Shown: positions 47,693 through 58,557, numbered from the stretch's first letter. The stretch is DNA of 64,000 nt from Clostridium tertium (GCF_017873245.1 NZ_JAGGJY010000004.1:157871-221870), one strand, 5' to 3'. Notes: generated from the sequence alone by a model not told the origin. Program-made: numbers and translations.

Positions 47693-50600
47693 TTAGTTGT
47701 TACCCCCCTTCTCTACCTCATCTTTTATTAATTTCCACGCTTCATCATTACTCTTCTTTAAAACTACCCTATACTTATTATTTTCTATTGATGTATCAAA
47801 CTGACATACTGATGAATAATCACAATAACTACAATATGCAGTGTTATTATTTTTGCAAGGCTCTATTTTTATTTCTCCGCTTAACATTTCCTCGCATATT
47901 TCGGACATTTTATCATTAACATATTTTCTTAATGTATCAAATTGTTCCTCTGTTATTACAGAACTACTTGATGTAAAATTGCCATCTTTCTTTATTGCAG
48001 CTGGTATTATTAATGAATATGAATCCATATCATTATCCATAGCCTTAACAACATTTATATCCTTAAGAAGTAATCCACTCATTTTTAATTCTTTTAATAT
48101 ATTATCTTTTATTTCTTCTTCAGTAAGTTGCTTTTTAGACTTTATTATTGGATCATCAATTCTGAAATATAATATTGCTCCTGGCATTGCTTGCTTTTGT
48201 AATATATATTTTGAATTTTTAATAAGGGCATCTAAGTAAACCAATAACTGTATTTGTAGACCATAATAAACTTCTGTTAAATTGAATTTTTTAGCTCCTG
48301 ATTTATAGTCAACTATCTTTATATATGTGTTACCATCTAAATCTAAAGTATCAATTCTATCTACTCTTCCAACTAAATATACTGTTTCATTTGATGGTAA
48401 ATCTATTTTAATTGGCTCTCCATCACTAAATCCTCCAAAGGCAAACTCATTCTTAAATACCTCAAACTTACCTTTTCTCATTTGTTCTGATATTACCATA
48501 ACAGATTTAGTTATAGTTCTCTTGAATCTATCTGCAAAGTACTTATATTTCTTTGTACTATTTAATATTGAGTTAGAATCACTTTCTAATCTCTTATCAA
48601 CTAGTTCATTAACTATTACCTTACATCTTTCTCTATTCAAATCAGACCATGCTATTTTTTCATTTCTAACTGTATTTGTAAAATCATCTAGCACATTATG
48701 CATAAATGATCCTAAATCTGGAGCAGAAAATTCATATACTTTTCTATCCTTTGCCTTTAATCCATATTGTACATAATAAGAAAAAGGACATTGAGCATAC
48801 TTTTCTATTCTAGATACATTAAATATAAGTTTTTTATTTTCTGATTGATATAATCTCTTTATTTTTTCCCTAGGAATTTTTTCAACCAAATTAGTATATG
48901 TTAAGCCTTTAAACATCCTATTTGATTTATTTTTAAACTCCTCATTATTTTCAAACCATTTAAATGCTTGTGCCCAGTATTCGTCTACCTTTTCTTTTTC
49001 AAATTCCATTCTTAATGCTGAAATAAGTTCATTAAATGTAGGCGTTGGAGCTGTTATCTTATTAAATTTATCTCTTCTATCTCTTATATTATAAATTTCA
49101 CTTTCCTCTACTACATTTGGTAAAACTTTTTTAAGCCTTGGAATAATTATAGATGGTCTTAGAGACTTTCCTTCAAAATCTGCCATAGGGAAAGTTACCA
49201 TTAAATACTGAGAAGGAATAGTTAATGCTGTATAAACAATAAATTGCTCTTCGAAAGCTCTGCTTTTAGTATCTGAAGCTAATCTTATACCTATATTTCT
49301 TAACAAGTCTCTTTCTCTATCACTTATAATTCCCTCTTCCTTATTTGCAGCTGGTAACACCCCATCATTTACTCCTATTAAATATAAAGCTTTTACTTCT
49401 CTCCCTTTAACTCTTGATATATCACCTATATTTACTTGATCTAAAGACATAGGAATTACCCCTATCTCTCTTTCTTCAAATCCTGATATAAGTATTTTAG
49501 TAAACTCCTTTATATCTAAAACTTCATCTCCTAAAACTTCTACAACTTGATCTAAAATTTCTATTACCATCTCAGGAACTTGTATATATTCCTTTATCTT
49601 ATCTTGAAGCCCTAATGAATTAAATTCTTCTAACCATACTTCTAATGTTTTAAATACATTTAGTTCATTTAAAAACTCATATAGATTTGTTGCAAAATCC
49701 CTTACTTTATTCTTTCCTTTTATTCTATTATGTAACTTCATTAAAGGAGAGCGTATTTCTTCCATAATTTCAAGAATTGTATTTTCCTCTTCAGAAATAT
49801 CCTCTTTATTATAAAGATCTTTAGTCCACTTGTATCCCTTGATTCCATTAGCTAATATATAATTTTCTAATATATCAATATAATTTCTTTCAACATTTAC
49901 TAATCCACTCTTTAAATATTTAAATACACTTTCATAAGACCAATTGCTTACTAATATTTCTAAAGATGAAATAATAACTACAACTAATGGATTATTAAGT
50001 ATTTCTCTTTTTTTATCTATGAAAAATGGAATGTTGTATTCATTAAAGATAACTGTAGATATTTTTTCATACTCATCTATGTTTCTACATACCACAGCTA
50101 TATCCTTAAATCTATAACCATTATCTCTAACCATTCTTAATATATCCTTGGCTACAACCTCAACTTCATCATAACTATTATTTGCCTTATATATTCTTAC
50201 ATTATTAGCTTTTCCTTTATACTCTTTAAATGGATATGTAAAAAAATGACGTTCTAAGTGTTGTAAATCCTCACAATTTAGAAATCTATATGACTGCCCC
50301 TTATTTAAATTAATAGGTTCTAAGTATGATATATTTCCTTCTTTCATAATTCTTAATATAGAGTTCTCAGTGTTTTTTATAGCATCAAATATATCTGTAT
50401 AATCTATATCAGAACCTGCACTTAAAGAATCACTACATAAAGTTATATTTACAACTTTCGCTTTCTTTGCAAGCACTTTTATAACCTCTAATTGTTGAGG
50501 TGTAAAAGTAGTAAATTCATCTATCCATATTTCTGCATCATCATATATATTGCAATTTTTTAACCTCTTAGCTAAAAAGGTTAACTCATCATCTGAGTCG

Positions 50601-51124
50601 ATAAATCTTTTATGAAGAATATCATTAAAGCTATTAAAAATTAATTTTAAGTCACTTATTTTTTTCTTCAGTTCTTCATCATTTATTTCATCTTCCTTTG
50701 AACTTAATATTTCCTCGGAAATATTATATTTTTTAAATTCTGTTATTACTTTTGATACTATTAACGAGAAACCTTGTTTCTTAGCCATTCTATTAAAGTA
50801 TTGTAATTCTTCACCTTTATCTTTTAATAGCTTATAAATAAGCATATTTCTTCCTGAATCACTTATTCTAAGCTCTGTTCGTCCACCACATTCTTCTGAT
50901 ACTCTATGCGCCATTCTCTTAAAGCTTAATACTTCACCTCTTAATAATCCCTTTTCTGTTACAATATCAAGGAATTTTTTTTCCGTATCAAAAGTATATT
51001 GCTCTGGAACTATTAAAACTAATTTATGTTGATTATCATAATTTTCTATTTTCTTTTTTATTTGTTCAAGGCAAAATCTGCTTTTCCCTGTGCCTGCCCT
51101 TCCAAGTATAAATCTTATTCCCAT
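47693..51124 (-). CDS. addB: ATP-dependent helicase/nuclease subunit AddB
   Basis: Subunit B of AddAB. Walker A is GRAGTGKS (8-15). The C-terminal part has the nuclease motifs LVGRVDRID and IKIVDYKSG, flanked by the Cys residues of the iron-sulfur staple ([13 protein letters not shown] and, near the end, C-x5[12 protein letters not shown]). The chosen ATG (51124) has AGGAG seven bases before it; a GTG two codons earlier overlaps the spacer. addB and addA form an operon, and the GNAT gene ends 47 bases upstream. Confidence 0.94.
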   Translation of the reverse strand: MGIRFILGRAGTGKSRFCLEQIKKKIENYDNQHKLVLIVPEQYTFDTEKKFLDIVTEKGLLRGEVLSFKRMAHRVSEECGGRTELRISDSGRNMLIYKLLKDKGEELQYFNRMAKKQGFSLIVSKVITEFKKYNISEEILSSKEDEINDEELKKKISDLKLIFNSFNDILHKRFIDSDDELTFLAKRLKNCNIYDDAEIWIDEFTTFTPQQLEVIKVLAKKAKVVNITLCSDSLSAGSDIDYTDIFDAIKNTENSILRIMKEGNISYLEPINLNKGQSYRFLNCEDLQHLERHFFTYPFKEYKGKANNVRIYKANNSYDEVEVVAKDILRMVRDNGYRFKDIAVVCRNIDEYEKISTVIFNEYNIPFFIDKKREILNNPLVVVIISSLEILVSNWSYESVFKYLKSGLVNVERNYIDILENYILANGIKGYKWTKDLYNKEDISEEENTILEIMEEIRSPLMKLHNRIKGKNKVRDFATNLYEFLNELNVFKTLEVWLEEFNSLGLQDKIKEYIQVPEMVIEILDQVVEVLGDEVLDIKEFTKILISGFEEREIGVIPMSLDQVNIGDISRVKGREVKALYLIGVNDGVLPAANKEEGIISDRERDLLRNIGIRLASDTKSRAFEEQFIVYTALTIPSQYLMVTFPMADFEGKSLRPSIIIPRLKKVLPNVVEESEIYNIRDRRDKFNKITAPTPTFNELISALRMEFEKEKVDEYWAQAFKWFENNEEFKNKSNRMFKGLTYTNLVEKIPREKIKRLYQSENKKLIFNVSRIEKYAQCPFSYYVQYGLKAKDRKVYEFSAPDLGSFMHNVLDDFTNTVRNEKIAWSDLNRERCKVIVNELVDKRLESDSNSILNSTKKYKYFADRFKRTITKSVMVISEQMRKGKFEVFKNEFAFGGFSDGEPIKIDLPSNETVYLVGRVDRIDTLDLDGNTYIKIVDYKSGAKKFNLTEVYYGLQIQLLVYLDALIKNSKYILQKQAMPGAILYFRIDDPIIKSKKQLTEEEIKDNILKELKMSGLLLKDINVVKAMDNDMDSYSLIIPAAIKKDGNFTSSSSVITEEQFDTLRKYVNDKMSEICEEMLSGEIKIEPCKNNNTAYCSYCDYSSVCQFDTSIENNKYRVVLKKSNDEAWKLIKDEVEKGGNN

Positions 51125-51170
51125 AAACACGCTCCTAAAAGTACTTTATCTTAAATTATTCCCCTTTGTA

Positions 51171-51686
51171 TTAAATAAATTCTTCTTTAAGTAATCCCAT
51201 AACTATGGTATCTAGATATTTACCACAAATATAATATTTGCTTCTTCTTACTCCTTCTTCTTTAAAACCACATTTCTTATAACAATTTATAGCTCTAATA
51301 TTTTCCTTCACAACTTCTAATTCTACCTTATGAGCCTTTCTATTGTTAAACAAATATTTACATAATGTTCTTATTGAATCCTTACCATATCCATTTCCCC
51401 AATATTCCTTACCAATAGTTATCCCTATTGAATATACGTCTCTTGTATAGCTATTTTCCTTATAATAAACATATCCTATTAAATCGCTGTCTTTTGTCAC
51501 TATAACCATTTCCTTTTTATTTGGCTTTGTAAAATGATGAAATTGACTCCTTATATATTCTTTAGTCATAATCCCTGTAGATAAACCATTATACTTAAGT
51601 ACGTCTTTGTCTGCACAAGTGTCATATAAAATATCTATGTCTTCTCTTACCGGATCTCTTAAATATATATTTTCTCCATATATCAT
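51171..51686 (-). CDS. GNAT acetyltransferase, RimJ/RimL type
   Basis: A 171-residue acetyltransferase. The N-terminal strand IYLRDPVREDIDIL and the acetyl-CoA loop in GKEYWGNGYGKDSIRTLCKYLF, with VKENIRAINCYKKCGFKEEGVRRSKYYI, mark the RimJ/RimL/SpeG group. The substrate, a protein N-terminus or polyamine, is not known. It could share a transcript with addBA downstream. Confidence 0.85.
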   Translation of the reverse strand: MIYGENIYLRDPVREDIDILYDTCADKDVLKYNGLSTGIMTKEYIRSQFHHFTKPNKKEMVIVTKDSDLIGYVYYKENSYTRDVYSIGITIGKEYWGNGYGKDSIRTLCKYLFNNRKAHKVELEVVKENIRAINCYKKCGFKEEGVRRSKYYICGKYLDTIVMGLLKEEFI

Positions 51687-51780
51687 ACTGCTATCTCCCT
51701 AAGTAAAGTTTATACCATGCTTTTAATTTTTGTATACTTTAATTATAAAACTATTTATAAAAGCAAAAAAGAGAACAATA

Positions 51781-51817
51781 AAAAAAGAGCTCACTTTTTA
51801 ATATTGAGCTCTTTTAT
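51781..51817 (-). terminator. Terminator of the alpha-glucoside operon
   Basis: AAAAAAGAGCTCA pairs with TGAGCTCTTTT over an AT loop. A T-run follows on the minus strand just past the nuclease-fold gene. Confidence 0.85.
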
Positions 51818-51818
51818 T

Positions 51819-52610
51819 CTAATCCATAATATCTATATCTGCTTCTACTCCATAGTGATCTGAAATAATACTTTTATTTATATCATTAAATATTACATTA
51901 GATTTTTTTACATTAACATCTGTATTAGTAAATATTATATCTAATCTTTTATTTTCAGTTTTCCCTTCCCATCCAGCAATTTCGCCTTTAACAGTTATAC
52001 CATTATCTTTTTCAAGTGCAATATCATAAGTATCAATTAATCCTTTACTTAATAGATAATCATATCCCTCATTTCTAATTAATGCGTTATTGTTAATATC
52101 CCCCATAACAAAACTTATCCCATTAACCTTAGTCATAAGATTATCTACTTGATACTTAAAGGATTCTTCTTCATCATCCCACCAACCCAAGTGGCATGTG
52201 AAGAAATTAATCTTTTTATTATCTATAGTTATAGTAGCTTTAATTATTTTTCTACTTTTATAAAAAGTCTTTTCACTACTTTTTGTTATATAAAATAACT
52301 CTATATCTTCAATTTCATGTATAGTCAGTATAGATAAGCCCTCTTCATATATATCGTAACCTATATGTGAAAAATCCCATACATATTTATAATTGAACTC
52401 TCCCAACTTCTCAAGCTCTTTATTTAGTAAATAAATGAAATTATCTTCTTTTATATCCCCACTAACTACAGATTTTTCTATACTTTGACTTACTTCTTGA
52501 AATGATATAACATCATATTGCTTTTCATTTATTATTTCTGCTAAGTACTTTATTTTTTCTAATTGATTTTCTTCCATCCATGAATGGCAATTAAGTGTTA
52601 GTAATTTCAT
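51819..52610 (-). CDS. Endonuclease/exonuclease/phosphatase-fold protein of the sugar operon
   Basis: A cytosolic protein of 263 residues with the EEP fold: LTLNCHSWME (Asn), DVISFQEVSQ (metal Glu), FFTCHLGWWDDEEESF (His), FVMGDINN (Asp/Asn) and ISDHYGVEADI (His). The family includes DNases, sphingomyelinases and inositol phosphatases. It starts one base after the EIICB stop, so it is translated with the sugar genes. A hydrolase for a phosphate ester in that pathway is possible; nothing shows DNase action. Catalytic residues look intact. Confidence 0.8.
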   Translation of the reverse strand: MKLLTLNCHSWMEENQLEKIKYLAEIINEKQYDVISFQEVSQSIEKSVVSGDIKEDNFIYLLNKELEKLGEFNYKYVWDFSHIGYDIYEEGLSILTIHEIEDIELFYITKSSEKTFYKSRKIIKATITIDNKKINFFTCHLGWWDDEEESFKYQVDNLMTKVNGISFVMGDINNNALIRNEGYDYLLSKGLIDTYDIALEKDNGITVKGEIAGWEGKTENKRLDIIFTNTDVNVKKSNVIFNDINKSIISDHYGVEADIDIMD

Positions 52611-52611
52611 T

Positions 52612-54282
52612 CTAAACTCCTAATATATCTTGTATATTTGATTTTAATACATCTGCCTTTGGACCATATATAGCCTGAACTCCCTTATCTCTTAATATAA
52701 GTCCTAAAGCTCCATTCTTCTTCCATTCCTTTTCGTCAGCTACTAAGGCTATATCTTTAACAGTAACTCTTAATCTTGTCATACATGCATCTATATCTTC
52801 TATATTATCCTTTTCTCCTAATAATGATATTATCTTAAGAGCTTGTAAATCATTTGCTGTACTTGGATCATTCTTAGCAGAAGGTGCTAATGCATCTTCA
52901 CTTTCTGAGTCTATATAGTTTCCGTTACGTCCTGGTGTTGGAATATTGAATTTTTTAATTAGTACATTGAATATTCCATAATTTAATCCAAAGAACACTA
53001 AGCATGTAATTATAAAATTAATTATATCTCTTATTAATCCTGCATGAACCATCATTGGAGTTCTTGTTAAGAATTCTATAAATCCAAATGCATGAACTCT
53101 TAATTGGAAAAGATCTGCTAAAGCAAAACCTATACCTGTGATTAAAGCATATACTACATATAATATTGGTGATATAAACATAAACATAAATTCTATTGGT
53201 TCTGTAACACCTGTTAAAAATACTGCTAAACCTGCTGATAAGAATACTGTTTTATATTTGCTCTTCTTGTCTGGTTCAACATTCTTATACATTGCAAATG
53301 CAATTCCTAATAATGATGCACTTGAAAGAATAACTTGGCCAGCTTTAAATCTTGCTGGAACTATACTGGTTAATAATGTATTATATTCTATAATATTACC
53401 TGCATCTTTTAAATTTATTAAGTCACCTATCCAAGCTAACCACAATGGATCTTGACCTGCTACTAATGTACCTGCTGATGGACCTGTTAATATTTGATAT
53501 ACTCCACCAAGTTCTGTATAGTTTACTGGAACTGTTAACATATGATGTAATCCAAATGGTAATAACAAACGTTCTAATGCTCCATATACAAAAGGTGCTA
53601 AAACTGGTGCTGTATCCTTTGATTCTGCTAACCAAACTCCAAATCCATTTAAAGCTCCTTGTATAAATGGCCAAACAATTGATAGTAATATAGCAGCTAC
53701 TACTGATCCTAAAATAACTACAAAAGGAACAAACCTTTTTCCATTAAAGAAATCTAATGCTTTAGGTAACTTATTATAATTATAATATTTATTGTATAAA
53801 GCTGCACCCAAGAAACCCGCAATTATTCCCACAAACACCCCCATATTTAATGCTGGAGCACCTAATATATCAGTAAAATAATTAGCTACAACAAGCTTTG
53901 AACCAAATAATGAGTTTACTGTTGCTGTTGCATCAGATAACATATCTAATCCTACTCCAAATATAGCTCCTGTAATACGATTAATTAATATGAATGATAA
54001 CAATCCGGCAAAAGCACCGCCTGCTCTTTCCTTAGCCCATGATCCCCCGATAGCAACCGCAAATAATACATGAAGGTTTCCAATTATTGCCCAACCTATA
54101 TCCTCCATAACCCTTGCAATTGTATCTATTAATGCTATATCTACCGACATTCCTATCAATTTTCCAATAGATATCATAAGTCCAGCTGCTGGCATTACAG
54201 CTACTACAACCAATAAAGCCTTACCGAATTTTTGCCAAAATTCAAATGATATTAACTTACCCTTTTTCATTGTTTTTCCCAT
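52612..54282 (-). CDS. PTS EIICB permease, alpha-glucoside/maltose type
   Basis: It imports and phosphorylates a disaccharide. The IIC domain (about 1-430) has some ten helices and the motif GVTEPIEFMFMFISP. A linker rich in Ser and Asp leads to IIB with the phospho-Cys500 in IDACMTRLRVTVKD. There is no IIA domain, so a glucose-type IIA must come from elsewhere. With the GH13 glucosidase upstream, the likely substrate is maltose, isomaltose or a related alpha-glucoside. GGAGAGGTAC precedes the first ATG; a second ATG follows four codons later. Confidence 0.88.
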   Translation of the reverse strand: MGKTMKKGKLISFEFWQKFGKALLVVVAVMPAAGLMISIGKLIGMSVDIALIDTIARVMEDIGWAIIGNLHVLFAVAIGGSWAKERAGGAFAGLLSFILINRITGAIFGVGLDMLSDATATVNSLFGSKLVVANYFTDILGAPALNMGVFVGIIAGFLGAALYNKYYNYNKLPKALDFFNGKRFVPFVVILGSVVAAILLSIVWPFIQGALNGFGVWLAESKDTAPVLAPFVYGALERLLLPFGLHHMLTVPVNYTELGGVYQILTGPSAGTLVAGQDPLWLAWIGDLINLKDAGNIIEYNTLLTSIVPARFKAGQVILSSASLLGIAFAMYKNVEPDKKSKYKTVFLSAGLAVFLTGVTEPIEFMFMFISPILYVVYALITGIGFALADLFQLRVHAFGFIEFLTRTPMMVHAGLIRDIINFIITCLVFFGLNYGIFNVLIKKFNIPTPGRNGNYIDSESEDALAPSAKNDPSTANDLQALKIISLLGEKDNIEDIDACMTRLRVTVKDIALVADEKEWKKNGALGLILRDKGVQAIYGPKADVLKSNIQDILGV

Positions 54283-54311
54283 TATTGTACCTCTCCTTAC
54301 TACTATTATTA

Positions 54312-55976
54312 TTAATTTATTTTGTACATTCTTGCTTCATATGGTTTTAAATTTAAAGTATTTAAATCATCATGTTTTGAAACTTTATAATTTGATATTA
54401 ATAAATTTTTATATTTTAGTACTTCATCCTTATAAATGTATTCTGCTGTTTTATTTGTTAAGTTAGTTATTATAATAAACTTTTTATCATTTAACTCTCT
54501 TATATAAGCATAAATACTATCATCATTTTTTAATATTAACTTATATTCACCATATATAAGTTCATTATTACTTTTTCTTATCTTTATCATTTTTTTATAA
54601 AAATTCAATATTGAATCTTCATTATTGATTTGCTTCTCTACATTTATATCTTTAAAATTATCATTAATTTCTATCCAAGGTTTGTGTTTAGAAAACCCTG
54701 AATTAATGGAACTATTCCATTGCATTGGAGTTCTAGAATTATCTCTAGATGTAGCCCATAAACGCTTCATGCAATCTTCTTTACTAAAACCATTTTCCAA
54801 CATTTCATTATAAACATTTATGCTTTTAACATCATCGTATTTATCTACAGATGAATACTTTACATTTGTCATTCCAATTTCTTGACCTTGATATATAAAC
54901 GGAGTTCCTTGTTGCATAAAGTACATTAATCCTAAAGCTGTTGCACTTTCCTTCCAATATTCTTTATCATCTCCCCATGTTGACACTACTCTTGGAATAT
55001 CATGATTTTCTATAAATAATGCATTCCAACCTCTATTATTTAACCCTTCTTGCCATCTAGTTAAAACCTCTTTGCACTCCTTTACATTGAAGCTTTGATT
55101 ATCCTCATTATTCCATAAATCTAGATGTTCAAATTGAAATACCATATTGAATTTGCCTTTTTCTTCTCCTACCCATTCTTCTGCATCTTCAGCACTAACT
55201 CCATTTGCTTCAGCTACTGTCATAACATCATATTTTGAAAATGTATTTTCAGTTAATTCATCTAAAAAATCATGTATCCCTTCAACATTCATGTGCTTTT
55301 CAAAGCAGCTTACATATTGCTTATTTTCTATATTTGGCATATCAATAAATTCTGTATCCTTCTTAATATGACTTATAGCATCTATTCTAAATCCATCTAT
55401 TCCTTTATCGAGCCACCAATTTATCATTTTATATATTTCTTTTCTTAAATCTTCATTTTCCCAATTTAAATCTGGCTGCCTTTTGGTAAATAAGTGTAAG
55501 AAATATTCATCAGTATTTTTATCATATTCCCATGCGGATCCCTTAAAAATACTTTCCCAATTGTTAGGCTCTGCATTATTTCTTCCTTTTCTCCATATAT
55601 ACCAATCCCTTTTAGGATTATCTTTAGCTGATTTTGATTCTATAAACCATTTATGTTCATCACTAGTATGATTTATTACTAAATCTATTATCAACTTCAT
55701 TTCTCTTTTATGAGTTTCTGCTAATAATTCATTAAAATCTTCCATAGTCCCGAAATCGGTCATTATATCTTGATAATCACTTATATCATAACCATTATCA
55801 TCATTAGGAGACTTGTACATAGGACAAATCCAAATAACATCTATCCCTAAGTCCTTTAGGTAATCTAGTTTTGATATTATCCCCTTTAAATCTCCTATAC
55901 CATCATTATTATAATCCATAAAACTTCTTGGATATATTTGATATGCTACTGCTTCCTTCCACCAAACCTGCTTCAT
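54312..55976 (-). CDS. malL: Oligo-1,6-glucosidase/alpha-glucosidase, GH13
   Basis: A cytosolic alpha-glucosidase. GH13 regions are clear: DLVINHTSDEH, GFRIDAISHI (nucleophile Asp), VAEANG (acid Glu) and ENHDIPR (Asp). Length and order fit MalL/oligo-1,6-glucosidase; trehalose-6-phosphate hydrolase (TreC) is the main alternative, since the partner is a PTS permease. The start is ATG 55976 with GGAGG just before it; the frame extends 12 codons upstream without a ribosome site. It is the first gene of the glucosidase-EIICB-EEP operon. Confidence 0.88.
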   Translation of the reverse strand: MKQVWWKEAVAYQIYPRSFMDYNNDGIGDLKGIISKLDYLKDLGIDVIWICPMYKSPNDDNGYDISDYQDIMTDFGTMEDFNELLAETHKREMKLIIDLVINHTSDEHKWFIESKSAKDNPKRDWYIWRKGRNNAEPNNWESIFKGSAWEYDKNTDEYFLHLFTKRQPDLNWENEDLRKEIYKMINWWLDKGIDGFRIDAISHIKKDTEFIDMPNIENKQYVSCFEKHMNVEGIHDFLDELTENTFSKYDVMTVAEANGVSAEDAEEWVGEEKGKFNMVFQFEHLDLWNNEDNQSFNVKECKEVLTRWQEGLNNRGWNALFIENHDIPRVVSTWGDDKEYWKESATALGLMYFMQQGTPFIYQGQEIGMTNVKYSSVDKYDDVKSINVYNEMLENGFSKEDCMKRLWATSRDNSRTPMQWNSSINSGFSKHKPWIEINDNFKDINVEKQINNEDSILNFYKKMIKIRKSNNELIYGEYKLILKNDDSIYAYIRELNDKKFIIITNLTNKTAEYIYKDEVLKYKNLLISNYKVSKHDDLNTLNLKPYEARMYKIN

Positions 55977-56000
55977 ATATTCCTCCAACTTAACTAAATA

Positions 56001-56096
56001 TAATTTATGCAATCCTTATCTAATAAATTTAATTTATGCAATAGTTGTCTAATTTGGTCCATTGTTATTTAAATTATGCAATCGTTTGCCCAAACT
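56001..56096. promoter_or_regulatory. LacI-type operator and two related direct repeats ahead of the glucosidase gene
   Basis: TAATTTATGCAAT or TAAATTATGCAAT occurs at 56001, 56030 and 56070. The third copy continues as CGTTTGC, so GCAATCGTTTGC (56078-56089) is a near palindrome of LacI type. The first two copies have only the left half (GCAATCCTTATC, GCAATAGTTGTC). They lie before the glucosidase start, where the LacI protein at 57270 would bind. Confidence 0.65.
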
Positions 56097-56136
56097 GGTG
56101 TAAAATATGTGTACAGAAATATCTGTACACAATATT

Positions 56137-57081
56137 CTATTTGCTTTCTAAAATTGCTAGTGCTGCTGCACCTAAAACTCCAGCCTTACCACCTAATACA
56201 GCTTTTTCAACTTTGCAGTTATTATAAATTGTCTTTAGACATCTTTTTTCCATTTCATTTTCTATTTTATCAAATACAATTCTTCCAGCTTCACTTACGC
56301 CACCACCAATAACAATTTTATCAGGATCAAATGTATTTGCTATATTCGCAACAGTTATTCCTAAGTAAGATAATGCATCATTTAATATATCTTGTGAAAC
56401 CTTATCTCCTTTTTCTGCCTCTAAAAATACTTCCTTAGCAGTTACTTGTTCATAACCTTTTAATGCAGTTTCTACCTTGCTTTCCACTGCCTCTTTTGCT
56501 CTTTTCATGATTGCAGTTCCTGATGCAACAGCCTCTGCACAACCAGTATTACCACATCCACATCTAGGTCCGCCTTTCATAACAGTAGTATGTCCAACTT
56601 CTAATGCATTTGATGTACTACCTCTGAATAGACTTCCATTTATTATTGCTCCTCCACCTATTCCTGTGCTTACAGTAATGAAAACCATGTTATTGCTTCC
56701 TTTACCTGCGCCAAACATAAATTCACTTAATGTTGCCACATTTGCATCATTATCTAAGTAAGTATCTAATTTATATCTATCTTTTATAGGTTGAACTATA
56801 TTAAAATTCTTAAATGGTAAATTAGGAGTATATACTATTAACCCCTTATCTACATCTAATGGTCCTGGAGATCCAATCCCTATTGCCTTAACCTCATTTA
56901 TATCAATTTCCTCTAATACATCATCTATTGTATTTAATAACTTTTCTAAAACTACATTTTCACCCTTATGAGCTTCCGTTTTTACCGTAACTTCTTTTAC
57001 TATAACCCCTTCTAAATCAACTAGAGCAGTGTATATCTTAGTTCCACCTAAATCAACACCAACTACATATTTCTTTTCCAT
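56137..57081 (-). CDS. ROK-family glucokinase
   Basis: It phosphorylates glucose released by the glucosidase. The ATP motif is VVGVDLGGTKIYTALVD near the start. The catalytic Asp is in LDNDANVATLSE. The zinc motif is CGCGNTGCAEAVASG. It has no DNA-binding domain, so it is a kinase and not a ROK repressor. ATG 57081 is preferred because GGGGG lies six bases before it; the ATG two codons earlier overlaps the site. It has its own promoter and lies upstream of the glucosidase operon. Confidence 0.9.
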   Translation of the reverse strand: MEKKYVVGVDLGGTKIYTALVDLEGVIVKEVTVKTEAHKGENVVLEKLLNTIDDVLEEIDINEVKAIGIGSPGPLDVDKGLIVYTPNLPFKNFNIVQPIKDRYKLDTYLDNDANVATLSEFMFGAGKGSNNMVFITVSTGIGGGAIINGSLFRGSTSNALEVGHTTVMKGGPRCGCGNTGCAEAVASGTAIMKRAKEAVESKVETALKGYEQVTAKEVFLEAEKGDKVSQDILNDALSYLGITVANIANTFDPDKIVIGGGVSEAGRIVFDKIENEMEKRCLKTIYNNCKVEKAVLGGKAGVLGAAALAILESK

Positions 57082-57134
57082 TTCCATCCCCCTAGATATA
57101 AATTAAATTTTATTTCCATTATTATGATAGACAT

Positions 57135-57169
57135 AGTATAGCATTTTCAGAAATTGTTTACAATAATTT
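57135..57169 (-). promoter_or_regulatory. Promoter of the ROK kinase gene with a cre-like overlap
   Basis: On the minus strand TTGTAA (57163-57158) and TATACT (57140-57135) are 17 bases apart. The -35 is part of TTGTAAACAATTTCTG, which resembles a CcpA cre site but lacks the central CG and the final CA, so that part is weak. Confidence 0.6.
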
Positions 57170-57241
57170 AATTGCTTATTTTCCTTCAAAATTTCTAATT
57201 ATTTTAAATTACCTTTATTTTTCTTTAGTATTTAAAGTTTT

Positions 57242-57257
57242 ATGCAACCGATTGCAT
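57242..57257. promoter_or_regulatory. LacI-type operator upstream of the ROK kinase gene
   Basis: TGCAACCGATTGCA is a near-perfect palindrome around CG. It resembles the GCAATCGTTTGC site at 56078 and lies between the LacI gene stop and the kinase promoter. Confidence 0.65.
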
Positions 57258-57269
57258 ATGCTTTTGAAT

Positions 57270-58277
57270 TTAAATCTTTTTTATTGACTCTCTTTCTATT
57301 AACTTAGTATCTATTATATATGAATTTCTATTACTACTTTTTTCCTCTAATTTATCTATAATTAGCTTAGTTGCATAAAACCCTAACTCTTCTGCATTAA
57401 TATCTACAGATGATAATGGAGGATTTTGATATTCTGACATCGGTATATTATTGAATCCTGCAATAGACATATTCTTTACTCCAAGTTCATTTAAAGTTTC
57501 TTGAGCTCCAAAAGCTAATAAGTCATCTGTTACTACTACAGCAGTTGGTCTATTACTATCTAAAATTTTATTTATAGCGTAGCTTCCATTACTTTGTGTA
57601 AATTCTTCAGCTTCATATATTAAACTATTTTTTATCTCTATTCTATTATCAATTAATGCCTGCTTATAACCTTTTAATCTATCTCTGGATACATTTAAAT
57701 TAGCTTTTGCTCCAATAAAAGCTATTTCCTTGTGCCCATAGTCTATTAACATTTGAACTAAATCATACATAGCCTTTACGTTATTATTATCTACCCATAA
57801 TACATTATTAACTTCATCTGGTCTCCCTATAACTACAAAAGGAAATTTTATATCATTTAGGTAATTTATTGTGTCATCTTTTTCCTTAGAATTTAATAAG
57901 CATATTCCATCTACTAAATTACTATCTATAAATTTTTTAAACCATTCCTTATCATCTTTTCCTTCTTGTTTAAAGGCATACATTATATAATAATTTTCTT
58001 TTTGAGCGTATATACTTATTCCCTTCATAGCCTGAACAAAAAATGGATTTGAAAATATATCCTCAGCTTCCTTTGGAAGTATTACAGCTAAAATTCTTGT
58101 TCTATTATTCGCAAGTCCTCTTGCAATTATATTAGGAGTATAATTTAACTTCTTTATTGCCTCATTTACCTTTTCTTTTGTTTTATCACTTATTTTATGG
58201 CTATTAGATAATACCCTAGAAACCGTTGATGTTGCAACATTCGCTTCTCTAGCTACATCCTTAATTGTAACCTTCAT
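57270..58277 (-). CDS. LacI-family regulator of the alpha-glucoside genes
   Basis: The N-terminal HTH and hinge read TIKDVAREANVATSTVSRVLSNSHKIS and ARGLANNRT. The remaining 270 residues form a periplasmic-binding-type sensor domain (VVIGRPDEVNNVLWVDNNN; AVVVTDDLLAFGAQE; SIAGFNN). This is a MalR-type repressor. The two operator-like sites at 57242 and 56078 flank the genes it would control. GGGGGAAGATAAA precedes the ATG. It may also control itself, but no operator is seen upstream of its start. Confidence 0.88.
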   Translation of the reverse strand: MKVTIKDVAREANVATSTVSRVLSNSHKISDKTKEKVNEAIKKLNYTPNIIARGLANNRTRILAVILPKEAEDIFSNPFFVQAMKGISIYAQKENYYIMYAFKQEGKDDKEWFKKFIDSNLVDGICLLNSKEKDDTINYLNDIKFPFVVIGRPDEVNNVLWVDNNNVKAMYDLVQMLIDYGHKEIAFIGAKANLNVSRDRLKGYKQALIDNRIEIKNSLIYEAEEFTQSNGSYAINKILDSNRPTAVVVTDDLLAFGAQETLNELGVKNMSIAGFNNIPMSEYQNPPLSSVDINAEELGFYATKLIIDKLEEKSSNRNSYIIDTKLIERESIKKI

Positions 58278-58410
58278 TTTATCTTCCCCCTAAAAATTAC
58301 TTAATACGATTATAGTATATTTTATATATAAAATATATCTACTTTCCAATTATTATTTCACTAAAAATATTATACAACCCTTTTTTAAAGTTTTATATTT
58401 TTATAGAAAT

Positions 58411-58438
58411 AAAAAAAACATCTAACAAATGTTAGATG
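58411..58438 (-). terminator. Terminator of tRNA-Ser(GCU)
   Basis: CATCTAACA and TGTTAGATG pair over two bases. On the minus strand eight T residues follow. Confidence 0.88.
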
Positions 58439-58443
58439 CTTTC

Positions 58444-58534
58444 TGGCGGAGAAACCGGGATTTGAACCCGGGCGCCAGTTACCCGACCTACGCCCTTAGC
58501 AGGGGCGCCTCTTCAGCCACTTGAGTATTTCTCC
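58444..58534 (-). tRNA. tRNA-Ser (anticodon GCU)
   Basis: A 91-base class II tRNA with encoded CCA. The acceptor GGAGAAA pairs with TTTCTCC. The anticodon loop is CTGCTAA, and a long variable arm (TAGGTCGGGTAACTGGC) is present. It reads AGC and AGU. Confidence 0.95.
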
Positions 58535-58557
58535 ACGTGCCTTCTATTGAAGTTTTA

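Noticed and set aside
57154..57169. True CcpA cre site
   Set aside because: The central CG and the terminal CA of the consensus are missing; it is noted only as cre-like.
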